A stretch of DNA of 7,146 nt from Treponema sp. UBA6988. GTDB taxonomy: Bacteria; Spirochaetota; Spirochaetia; Treponematales; Treponemataceae. The number at the start of each line of letters is the position of its first letter. Positions within the stretch are counted from its first letter, which is position 1. Both the position numbers and the translations under genes were made by a program. Shown piece after piece: positions 1 to 4,599 of this stretch. The notes below the pieces were generated by a model that saw nothing but the letters and a program-made list of their open reading frames with translations, was not told the DNA's origin and made no database searches. The DNA lies in contig DJYC01000007.1 in NCBI GenBank assembly GCA_002448445.1, positions 1-7,146 on the forward strand, written 5' to 3'.

Positions 1-107
1 CCTTCAAAAGTCGGATGCTTGTTCCAGCTGAGTTTGTCAAAGTCAATCTGACCTTGGGGCAAACGCAGGCTTCCACTGTTGAATTTTTCAAAAAGTTCTT
101 TATTCAT
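1..107 (-). CDS. N-terminal part of a probable cupin-domain protein (cut by window edge)
   Basis: Reading leftwards from an ATG at 107-105, 35 codons stay open to the edge of the window, beginning MNKELFEKFNSGSLRLP and ending near SWNKHPTFEG. A good ribosome binding site (AGAGGTGA, 112-119) sits four bases upstream, so the start is well supported. The short leader followed by a W-x-K-H-P-x-F-E-G stretch resembles the beginning of small single-domain cupins, which fold as a beta-barrel and often bind a metal, but the barrel and its His/Glu ligands lie outside the window. The cupin call is from memory of such N-termini and is tentative; that this is a real gene start is much safer. It is divergent from the creatininase/MerR operon and shares a 152-base AT-rich intergenic region with it, so the MerR protein could also influence it. 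Confidence 0.6.
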   Translation of the reverse strand, partial: MNKELFEKFNSGSLRLPQGQIDFDKLSWNKHPTFE

Positions 108-196
108 ATTTTCACCTCTTGGAAAAAAGTTTAATAAAAATATGAATTAAAAAATTGGATAAAATTGCTCTTTAATTTAAAAAATCAAAAAATTGC

Positions 197-227
197 TTGA
201 CCTGGTCTTTTGGGCCAGGTTTATTAT
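197..227 (+). promoter_or_regulatory. MerR-type promoter/operator with 19-bp spacer
   Basis: A -35 box TTGACC (197-202) and a -10 box TATTAT (222-227) are separated by 19 bp instead of the usual 17. An inverted repeat lies between and partly over them: ACCTGGTC (200-207) and GGCCAGGT (213-220), eight pairs including one G-T, around a 5-bp centre. An over-long spacer with a dyad inside it is the hallmark of promoters controlled by MerR-family activators, which bind on the spacer and untwist it when ligand is present. The second gene downstream encodes such a protein. The transcript should begin near 234, giving a leader of about 25 bases before the ATG at 260. Confidence 0.8.
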
Positions 228-259
228 TTGTTCAACAACAAAATTGAGGAGAACAAATA

Positions 260-1126
260 ATGAGGGATTTAAGTTCAATGACCTGGAAAGAAGTCAAAGA
301 TGTGGACAAGGACAAGGGTGTTGTCTTTGTTGTGATGGCGCCAATTGAAGAGCACGGCCTCTGCCTTCCGCTTTCAACGGATCTTGTTGAAGGTGAGCAC
401 TGGAGCAAGGAAGCAATGAAGAAGCTGGAGGGCAGGCACAGACTTGACTGCTTTTACCTTCCTGCATTTCCGATTGCAGCGGCTTCGGTAAATGAGTTTT
501 ATGGTTCAGTTCATTTTTCAATGAAAACAACTTGTGAAGTTGCCTATGAGATTCTCGAGAGCATACGCTTTATGGGGTTTAAGTACATTGTTGTAATTGC
601 ATCCCATGCAGACCCGGAGCATCAGATTGCCGTAACAAAGGCTGTCCGAAAAATTAACAAGAAGCATGGCATTTGCGCCATTTCTCCGATGGGTTCCATT
701 TTTATGGGGGCTGGTGTTGAGCCGCCGGAAGAATTGAAGCGGGCGGAAAAAGAACACGGCAATGATTTTCATGCAGGCTGGGTAGAAACTTCCTGTCTTT
801 TAGATATTGATGAAAAACTTGTCCGCAATGGTTATAAGGATTTGCCGGATTCAAATATCACTGACAAAGAAATGATTTTCAAAAAGAAGCAGCTTGGTGC
901 AATGGGGAAGTTCGGTCATATTGGCATGCCTAGATTTGCATCGAAAGAAATGGGCGCCATGCTGAATCAAAACTGTATTGAATCGATATGCGAAGCGGTG
1001 GTAAACTTTTATCACAGAGAAGGCTACAAGAAATACGATGATTATTTTTTGTACAAGATACTTCCCCTTCATCTTGGTTTTGTAAAAGCATTCGGCAGGG
1101 TAAGAAGGGACAAGGAGGGCAAATAA
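260..1126 (+). CDS. Creatininase-family metal-dependent amidohydrolase, divergent member
   Basis: This 288-residue protein belongs to the creatininase family, cytosolic enzymes that hydrolyse amide bonds of small, often cyclic substrates using two metal ions. The signature APIEEHGLCLPLSTD is at residues 27-41. Its ligands fall at exactly the spacing known for creatininase (E34, H36, D45, H120, E122): here E30, H32, D41, H116 and D118. The family's HAG-x-x-ETS motif is at 171-178. The second site is unusual: the common NGHGGN-type loop is replaced by SHADP (115-119), with Asp where creatininase has Glu. A basic tail of about 38 residues follows the core. The start is supported by GAGGAG (246-251), eight bases before the ATG. 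It is first in a two-gene operon behind a MerR-type promoter, so expression is probably induced by a small molecule. The substrate cannot be deduced; creatinine itself is not implied. Confidence 0.88.
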   Translation: MRDLSSMTWKEVKDVDKDKGVVFVVMAPIEEHGLCLPLSTDLVEGEHWSKEAMKKLEGRHRLDCFYLPAFPIAAASVNEFYGSVHFSMKTTCEVAYEILESIRFMGFKYIVVIASHADPEHQIAVTKAVRKINKKHGICAISPMGSIFMGAGVEPPEELKRAEKEHGNDFHAGWVETSCLLDIDEKLVRNGYKDLPDSNITDKEMIFKKKQLGAMGKFGHIGMPRFASKEMGAMLNQNCIESICEAVVNFYHREGYKKYDDYFLYKILPLHLGFVKAFGRVRRDKEGK

Positions 1127-1857
1127 TGTATACACGCGGACAGTTTGCAGTTGTCGGAAAAGTCGGCAGGAAAGCCCTCCGTCTTTATGATGAAGAGGGA
1201 TTGCTTGTTCCCGCTGCGGTTAATGGTGAGAACGGCTATCACTATTATGATGAAAGCCAGTTTGCAACTCTCGAAAAAATAAAGGGGCTTAGAAAAATCG
1301 GACTTTCTCTTTTTGAGATAAAGCAAATTCTTGACGGCAAGGCAGATGAAAAAGAACTCATAGGCAGCAAGCTAAAGGAGATGGATTTGCACCTTAAAGA
1401 AGTGAAGGAATTCATTTCTTTGGAAAAAAAACAAAATTCAAAACATGATGCACTTGAGCCGGATATTAAAAGTTTTGAGCCCTGCCGCTGCCTTTTCATT
1501 GCGGAAAATGTTGAACTTGAAAACCTTGGAATGTCAGTCGGGAGACTGTACGAAAAAGTCGCGGGGAAAGGAATGAAAGTGGCGGGTAGCCATTTCGTGA
1601 TTTATGAAAATCTTTTGGATGAAGCTGCTTTTTCTATGAAGACCTGTCTTCCTGTTAGCGATTGCAAAAGTGAAGAGGCCATAGAGGTTAGGGAAAAAAA
1701 TTGCCTGCATGTCAATTTCAAAGACGGGTTTTCAAAAGTTGGAAACGCACATGTCCTGATTAAAGATTATGCTGAAAGTCACAATATGAAACTTGCTGAT
1801 AGGGCATACGAAGTCTACAACAAGGACATGAGTGTGGATGTGTATTATCCTGTTTGA
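1126..1857 (+). CDS. MerR-family regulator with BmrR/GyrI-like effector domain
   Basis: The 243-residue protein has a MerR winged HTH at about 1-70, with the diagnostic stretches ALRLYDEEGLLVP (17-29) and GYHYYDESQFATL (37-49). A charged helix at about 78-103 is the usual antiparallel dimerisation coiled coil. Residues from about 115 to the end look like a GyrI/BmrR-type ligand pocket (SHFVIYEN at 155-162, DVYYPV at the end), so it should sense an organic compound rather than a metal. Five cysteines (120, 122, 174, 180, 193) are scattered in that domain without a recognisable metal motif. The ATG overlaps the upstream TAA by one base, and AAGGAGG (1112-1118) precedes it, indicating translational coupling. 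Length fits the BmrR type. The 19-bp-spacer promoter in front of the operon is its probable target, which would make it autoregulatory. The gene ends only 14 bp from the convergent gene. Confidence 0.92.
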   Translation: MYTRGQFAVVGKVGRKALRLYDEEGLLVPAAVNGENGYHYYDESQFATLEKIKGLRKIGLSLFEIKQILDGKADEKELIGSKLKEMDLHLKEVKEFISLEKKQNSKHDALEPDIKSFEPCRCLFIAENVELENLGMSVGRLYEKVAGKGMKVAGSHFVIYENLLDEAAFSMKTCLPVSDCKSEEAIEVREKNCLHVNFKDGFSKVGNAHVLIKDYAESHNMKLADRAYEVYNKDMSVDVYYPV

Positions 1858-1871
1858 GATTCACTGATTGT

Positions 1872-2480
1872 CTAATTTGCTGCCGATTCGATTATGTTTT
1901 CTATAGTCTTCCAGTCTGGGCATCTTTTGTAGTTGCGGCCAGGGAGTTCACATTCGCGGTTCCAGGGGCGGTCAAAAACCATCACTCTCAAATCCGGGAG
2001 GTGTTCAAAAAACTTGAATGCCTGAGGGGAATCTTCCACGGCAAAATCAAAATGCATCTTGTAGTAGTCCTTGAGTTCCAGATTGAAGCTGCTTCCCTTT
2101 ATGAAATTGTCGCGGCCATATTTGTTCAGGCAGAATAATGGAAGCCGCTCGAGTCCGTGCCGGTTAAGCCATTCCCTTGATGCCTCGTAGGCGCTGACTG
2201 GCCGTCCTGTTATGATTTTTACATCGTGTCCCCTGCCCAGCAGGCCCTTGATTGCATTTGCGGCTCCGGGCGTTTCCTCGTATGACAGGAGAACTTGCGG
2301 CTGGTGGGCGTGAATCATCATCCTGTCGTAGTCTTCATCCGTAAGGGAAAATGATTTTTGCAGGTTGAAATATTTTATTTTCTCGTATGGAATGTCCAGC
2401 CCAAACATGCCTTTTATAAGCTCAGAAAAATACCGCGCTGTCTCACAGAGGCAATCATCGAAATCAACGTAAATGTTCAT
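1872..2480 (-). CDS. HAD-superfamily 5'(3')-deoxyribonucleotidase-like protein (NT5C type)
   Basis: This 202-residue protein has all HAD phosphatase motifs. Motif I is YVDFDDCLCET (4-14), with nucleophile D6 and acid/base D8; motif II is IITGRP (89-94), with T91; a lysine near 120 or 137 is the candidate motif III; motif IV is VEDSPQ (148-153). The N-terminal FDD and the ITGRP motif are typical of the NT5C (5' nucleotidase, deoxy, cytosolic) group, which dephosphorylates deoxynucleoside monophosphates, but many bacterial members are uncharacterised. It could therefore act on another small phosphate ester. The ATG is preceded by AAAGGTGA (2484-2491) and by an extended -10 TGCTATAAT, so the gene has its own promoter and is not dependent on the HTH gene upstream. 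It converges on the MerR gene with a 14-bp gap and no visible terminator. Confidence 0.83.
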   Translation of the reverse strand: MNIYVDFDDCLCETARYFSELIKGMFGLDIPYEKIKYFNLQKSFSLTDEDYDRMMIHAHQPQVLLSYEETPGAANAIKGLLGRGHDVKIITGRPVSAYEASREWLNRHGLERLPLFCLNKYGRDNFIKGSSFNLELKDYYKMHFDFAVEDSPQAFKFFEHLPDLRVMVFDRPWNRECELPGRNYKRCPDWKTIENIIESAAN

Positions 2481-2496
2481 GCTTCACCTTTAAGTG

Positions 2497-2505
2497 ATTA
2501 TAGCA
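2497..2505 (-). promoter_or_regulatory. Extended -10 promoter of the NT5C-like gene
   Basis: Read on the minus strand this is TGCTATAAT: a perfect TATAAT (2497-2502) with the TGn extension that can compensate for a poor -35. No good -35 is seen 16-18 bp upstream. Transcription would begin near 2490, leaving a leader of about 10 bases with the Shine-Dalgarno sequence practically at its 5' end. Confidence 0.6.
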
Positions 2506-2549
2506 AATTGATGGCATTAAAACTAGGGAGCTGCACTTTTGTGACTTCC

Positions 2550-2565
2550 ATGGCTTTCTTGCCAT
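2550..2565. repeat. Small inverted repeat after the HTH gene
   Basis: ATGGC (2550-2554) and GCCAT (2561-2565) form a perfect 5-bp stem around six bases, shortly after the HTH stop codon. It lacks a T-run in either direction, so it is not a clear intrinsic terminator. It could be a 3' end stabiliser or simply chance. Confidence 0.3.
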
Positions 2566-2573
2566 CCCGAATG

Positions 2574-2861
2574 TCATGCGCTTAGAACTTCCGCACCGTA
2601 AGCATCGCCTATTTCCATTTCGACCTTGCGGGTTACGATAATGTCGTCAATTGTTACGCCGAGAACCTGGGCAAGGACTACAAGGTTGTCAATCGTAGGC
2701 ATGTTTTTTGCGCTGAACCAGTTGTAGATTGTCTGCACATAGGGGAAGTCGAGTATAACCTGCAGCTGTCTGGGCGTAATTCCCCGCTGCTTCATGAGTG
2801 CCTTGATTCTTGCGCCTGTGGCTTCCAAGTCAAGGATAGGCTTTAGATATGTTGTTTTCAC
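2574..2861 (-). CDS. XRE (Cro/C1)-type helix-turn-helix protein, GTG start
   Basis: A 95-residue DNA-binding protein. Residues 15-75 form a lambda-repressor-like five-helix HTH: TGARIKALMKQRGITPRQLQ, then a recognition segment around VQTIYNWFSAKNMPTIDNL, then the typical closing helices LVVLAQVLGVTIDDIIV. The last 20 residues are acidic and probably disordered. The start is a GTG at 2861-2859, with AAGGG eight bases upstream; the next in-frame Met (residue 23) would cut into the HTH, so GTG is preferred. The protein consists of the HTH and little else, as in antitoxin-like or autoregulatory small repressors, but no recognisable toxin is adjacent. The nearest upstream promoter is the strong one at 3182-3210, and the intervening DNA has several dyads that could be its operators. 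Regulatory targets are unknown. Confidence 0.85.
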   Translation of the reverse strand: MKTTYLKPILDLEATGARIKALMKQRGITPRQLQVILDFPYVQTIYNWFSAKNMPTIDNLVVLAQVLGVTIDDIIVTRKVEMEIGDAYGAEVLSA

Positions 2862-2884
2862 GTTGATAACCCTTTTTATGGAGT

Positions 2885-2898
2885 CTCAACGCCTTGAG
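2885..2898. repeat. Dyad upstream of the HTH start
   Basis: CTCAA (2885-2889) and TTGAG (2894-2898) are inverted around four bases, about 25 bp upstream of the GTG start. It is the kind of short dyad an XRE protein could bind, but five-base arms are weak evidence on their own. Confidence 0.3.
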
Positions 2899-2906
2899 TA
2901 AGGATT

Positions 2907-2924
2907 TGACTTTTTGGAAAGTCA
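2907..2924. repeat. Perfect 7-bp inverted repeat between the small ORF and the HTH gene
   Basis: TGACTTT (2907-2913) and AAAGTCA (2918-2924) are exact inverted arms around TTGG. In the minus-strand transcript it forms a hairpin just after the small ORF's stop codon. No T-run follows, so an operator for the HTH protein or an mRNA processing/stability hairpin is more likely than a terminator. Confidence 0.5.
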
Positions 2925-2927
2925 CTT

Positions 2928-3110
2928 CTAAAGAAGGGGCGTCAAAACTCCGCTTTCAAAAATTGACTTGCAGTTCAACGAACCGCTTTCGTACCGGCCT
3001 TTATGATTTTTATGGCATGAATGTTCAGAGATATGCCATAGGACTCGCGAATGAACGTGGCCGTGACCGGATATGTCGGAATGGGAATTGTTGTCTGCTG
3101 CAGTATCCAT
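2928..3110 (-). CDS. Possible small His-rich protein of 60 residues; reading frame uncertain
   Basis: An ATG at 3110-3108 has an ideal AGGAGG (3118-3123) seven bases upstream and a strong promoter (3182-3210), so something is probably translated from here. The ATG frame gives 60 residues, MDTAADNNSHSDISGHG and onward, with eight histidines and two cysteines, ending LTPLL. I recognise no family. The doubt is the frame: shifting by one base gives a more protein-like run from about 3107 to a TGA at 2977-2975 (pieces TTIPIPTYPV, FIRESYGISLNIHAIKI). Either the His-rich ORF is real, or a small gene has been frameshifted just after its start, or the translated leader serves regulation of the downstream HTH gene. 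The hairpin at 2907-2924 and the HTH gene follow on the same strand. Function is not assigned. Confidence 0.35.
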   Translation of the reverse strand: MDTAADNNSHSDISGHGHVHSRVLWHISEHSCHKNHKGRYESGSLNCKSIFESGVLTPLL

Positions 3111-3181
3111 CTCTGAACCTCCTCTTTTAATCTTAGCCGGCACAAGCCAACTTTTGCGCTGCTTCAACGCATTCTTCCTTT

Positions 3182-3210
3182 ACTATAGCATATTGAAAAG
3201 TTTTTGTCAT
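3182..3210 (-). promoter_or_regulatory. Strong sigma-70-type promoter for the small ORF and HTH gene
   Basis: On the minus strand ATGACA (3210-3205, five of six to TTGACA) and TATAGT (3187-3182, five of six to TATAAT) are 17 bp apart, and TGC precedes the -10 to give an extended -10. Transcription should start near 3175, with a leader of about 65 bases to the ATG at 3110. The -35 is overlapped by an inverted repeat, suggesting repressor control. Confidence 0.75.
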
Positions 3211-3227
3211 TAAAGGCGCACTTTAAT
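3209..3227. repeat. Inverted repeat overlapping the -35 box, candidate operator
   Basis: ATTAAAG (3209-3215) and CTTTAAT (3221-3227) are perfect inverted arms around GCGCA. The repeat lies directly behind the arfB stop codon and touches the -35 of the next promoter. It could be an operator, possibly for the XRE protein encoded downstream, or a weak 3' hairpin for arfB. Confidence 0.45.
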
Positions 3228-3638
3228 TTAAAAAATCTTTGCACGGTTCATTTTGATTTGGGAACGGATGTGCTTTAGCTTTAGCTTTCTCTCCTTGCTG
3301 GCCCTGGTTGCTTTTGTTGGTTTCCGCTTTTTTGCTGCGACAAGTGCCTGACTAATCCTGTTTTCTATTCGTGACAGGGCAATCTTGCGGTTAAGTTCCT
3401 GGGAGCGTTCTTCGTCTACGCTGATTACAAGGCAGCCTTGGGCATTTATGATTGCAGAAAGCTTTTCCTTTAGTCTGAGCCTCTCTTCTTCCGTAATGCC
3501 GCCAAGATCAGCCAGGGGGAGCTTGAGGCAGACCTTCGTGTTCACCTTGTTGACGTTCTGTCCGCCTTTGCCGCTGCTTCTTGCAAATGTCAACTGGGAA
3601 TTTTTTGCAATTGATTCGTGAAGTTCAACTTTGTCCAT
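3228..3638 (-). CDS. arfB: Alternative ribosome-rescue factor ArfB (peptidyl-tRNA hydrolase)
   Basis: A 136-residue protein, close to the usual length of about 140. It enters the A site of stalled ribosomes and hydrolyses peptidyl-tRNA without needing a stop codon. The catalytic loop SSGKGGQNVNKVNTKV (21-36) has the GGQ at 25-27 followed by the conserved VNK. The C-terminal tail from about 102 (KKRKPTKATRASKERK and further Lys/Arg) is the basic extension that sits in the empty mRNA channel and separates ArfB from true release factors, which also have codon-recognition domains absent here. The start is the ATG at 3638-3636, matching family N-termini; an upstream in-frame ATG at 3701 would add 21 unrelated residues and read through the promoter. 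No Shine-Dalgarno precedes the ATG, and the -10 lies so close that the transcript is probably leaderless. It is divergent from the YihX-like gene. Confidence 0.93.
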   Translation of the reverse strand: MDKVELHESIAKNSQLTFARSSGKGGQNVNKVNTKVCLKLPLADLGGITEEERLRLKEKLSAIINAQGCLVISVDEERSQELNRKIALSRIENRISQALVAAKKRKPTKATRASKERKLKLKHIRSQIKMNRAKIF

Positions 3639-3644
3639 TTTTGT

Positions 3645-3653
3645 ACTATAGCA
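3645..3653 (-). promoter_or_regulatory. Extended -10 promoter of arfB, probably leaderless
   Basis: Minus-strand TGCTATAGT has its -10 hexamer at 3650-3645, only six bases before the arfB ATG (3638). A start point about seven bases past the -10 coincides with the A of ATG. There is no convincing -35 at normal spacing and no ribosome binding site in between. The same TGCTATAGTA string is in the promoter at 3182-3210. Confidence 0.6.
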
Positions 3654-3718
3654 TGTTTTTATGAATTTATGGTACAAAAGAGGCGGATGGAAAACAATCA
3701 TATTTGCGGAGGGCTTTT

Positions 3719-4306
3719 ATGCTTTACATATTCGACATGGGCGGTGTGGTAACAAACGATGCGGACGGAAGCCGGATAATCGGGGAAAAGATTGGACTTG
3801 GCAGGGAGGGCTTTCGCAAGGTTTGCATGGACGGCTCTGACGGAAATGGAGACCTTCTTTTGCGCATAAGCAACGGCGAAATTGGAGTGAAGGAATTCTG
3901 GGGTATTTTTGAATCCAGAAGCGGCATTCACGCAAGGACTGACTGGTGGCATGCTCTCTTTCACCCTTACCTTAACCAGGGAACGGCTTCAGTAATCAAA
4001 AGGCTTCGTGAAAGGGGTAGCCGGGTTGTATGCGGAACGAATACAATGGAAAGCCATTATGCAAGCCACGTGGAGCGGGGAGACTACGCCCTCTTTGACC
4101 AGACTTACGCCTCTTTCCAGATGGGGGTCTCCAAGCCAGACACGGAGTTCTGGAAGATAATACTTGATGCAGAGGGGTGCAGTGCAAAAGATGCCGTTTT
4201 TATTGATGACCGCAGGGAAAACTGCGAAGCGGCTGCCTCCCTTGGCATGAGGGTAATCCATTTTACCAGTGCAGAAAGCCTCGGGCATGAGCTTTTTGGC
4301 ACTTGA
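3719..4306 (+). CDS. HAD-IA phosphatase, YihX-like
   Basis: A 195-residue HAD hydrolase with motif I YIFDMGGVV (3-11): nucleophile D6, with Gly at the usual second-Asp position, as in the YihX (alpha-D-glucose-1-phosphatase) branch of subfamily IA. Motif II is VVCGTNTM (103-110), with T107 and the N-T pair seen in that branch; motif III lysine is K139 in GVSKPD; motif IV is FIDDRRENCEAA (161-172), with D163 and D164. The cap at about 15-90 is small and helical. The likely substrate is a sugar phosphate or similar metabolite, but substrate choice in this family cannot be read from sequence. The ATG at 3719 is chosen because GGAGGG (3708-3713) sits five bases upstream; a TTG at 3704 overlaps that site and is unlikely. 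The stop codon lies in an ACTTGAAAAA string that recurs in the repeat region immediately downstream, so the last residues may have been set by repeat insertion. Confidence 0.88.
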   Translation: MLYIFDMGGVVTNDADGSRIIGEKIGLGREGFRKVCMDGSDGNGDLLLRISNGEIGVKEFWGIFESRSGIHARTDWWHALFHPYLNQGTASVIKRLRERGSRVVCGTNTMESHYASHVERGDYALFDQTYASFQMGVSKPDTEFWKIILDAEGCSAKDAVFIDDRRENCEAAASLGMRVIHFTSAESLGHELFGT

Positions 4307-4335
4307 AAAAGCCACAAATCCAAGGAGGGTGATTC

Positions 4336-4353
4336 GTACTTGAAATGAAGTAC
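4336..4353. repeat. Perfect 6-bp hairpin with six-base loop
   Basis: GTACTT (4336-4341) and AAGTAC (4348-4353) are exact inverted arms around GAAATG, lying just before the GCGC-ACGGAG-GCGC hairpin (4357-4370). Confidence 0.6.
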
Positions 4354-4356
4354 CAA

Positions 4357-4370
4357 GCGCACGGAGGCGC
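4357..4370. repeat. Hairpin unit GCGC-ACGGAG-GCGC
   Basis: Four-base GC arms enclose the ACGGAG hexamer, the same arm-loop-arm plan as the units at 4417 and 4512 but with completely different arms. It is followed by another small stem, GGCT/AGCC (4371-4382). Confidence 0.55.
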
Positions 4371-4383
4371 GGCTTAGCAGCCT

Positions 4384-4405
4384 GGAGATTTGTTTGCAAA
4401 TCTTC
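4384..4405. repeat. Nine-pair hairpin with TTTG loop
   Basis: GGAGATTTG (4384-4392) pairs with CAAATCTTC (4397-4405), with one G-T pair, around a four-base loop. It is one of the most stable stems of the left half of the repeat region. Confidence 0.6.
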
Positions 4406-4416
4406 GATACTCAAAA

Positions 4417-4436
4417 AAAATCCAAGGAGGGATTTT
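4417..4436. repeat. Hairpin unit AAAATCC-AAGGAG-GGATTTT
   Basis: Seven perfect pairs around the AAGGAG hexamer. It has the same plan as the larger unit at 4512-4545, whose hexamer is ACGGAT. Confidence 0.65.
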
Positions 4437-4460
4437 CGCGTACTTGAAAAAAATTGCCGA

Positions 4461-4472
4461 GCCATGGATGGC
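4461..4472. repeat. Hairpin unit GCC-ATGGAT-GGC nested in TTGC/GCAA
   Basis: GCC (4461-4463) and GGC (4470-4472) flank ATGGAT. The outer TTGC (4454-4457) and GCAA (4479-4482) can also pair, making a two-tier stem with an internal loop. Confidence 0.5.
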
Positions 4473-4484
4473 GGGTTAGCAACA

Positions 4485-4509
4485 TGCAGAAGTGCAGCGC
4501 GCTTCTGCA
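4485..4509. repeat. Eight-pair hairpin TGCAGAAG/CTTCTGCA
   Basis: TGCAGAAG (4485-4492) and CTTCTGCA (4502-4509) are exact inverted arms around a nine-base GC-rich loop. It abuts the 14-pair hairpin to its right. Confidence 0.65.
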
Positions 4510-4511
4510 AT

Positions 4512-4545
4512 CCTTGAAAAAATCCACGGATGGATTTTTTCAAGG
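4512..4545. repeat. Perfect 14-bp inverted repeat around ACGGAT
   Basis: CCTTGAAAAAATCC (4512-4525) and GGATTTTTTCAAGG (4532-4545) match without a mismatch around the six-base loop. This is the longest stem in the window. It has T-runs within the arms but not after them, so it is not a standard intrinsic terminator, though it could block transcription from either side. Confidence 0.85.
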
Positions 4546-4570
4546 CAGGTCATACGCCGCCGTGGAGGGG

Positions 4571-4599
4571 CCCGCCGCAGGCGGGTTGCCGAAAGGCAA
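4571..4599. repeat. Two abutting GC-rich hairpins, one with a GAAA tetraloop
   Basis: CCCGCC-GCA-GGCGGG (4571-4585) is followed without a gap by TTGCC-GAAA-GGCAA (4586-4599). GAAA is a GNRA tetraloop, which is favoured in RNA but carries no advantage in DNA, so the element may act as RNA. Confidence 0.65.

Larger units (their letters stand above)
4316..4449. repeat. Pair of imperfect direct repeats about 102 bp apart
   Basis: AAATCCAAGGAGGG followed by TTCG and TACTTGAAA is found at 4316-4345 and again at 4418-4449. The second copy differs by loss of a T after GGAGGG and by a CG insertion before TACTTG. In the second copy the arms AAAATCC/GGATTTT pair perfectly; in the first the pairing is broken by the extra bases. 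Confidence 0.75.

Noticed and set aside
170..186. Exact 17-base match CTTTAATTTAAAAAATC at 170-186 and 3221-3237
   Set aside because: It is almost entirely A/T in two AT-rich stretches, and the second copy spans the arfB stop codon; coincidence is reasonable without further copies.
2499..2579. Minus-strand 27-codon open stretch (RDGKKAMEVTKVQL and so on) just after the HTH stop
   Set aside because: It reads plausibly as protein and might be a frameshifted tail of the HTH gene, but the HTH protein already has a normal length and there is no start signal.
2894..3130. Plus-strand open frame of 78 codons opposite the small minus-strand ORF
   Set aside because: It needs a TTG start with poor spacing to GGAG and has no promoter; the minus strand has clear promoter and ribosome binding signals.
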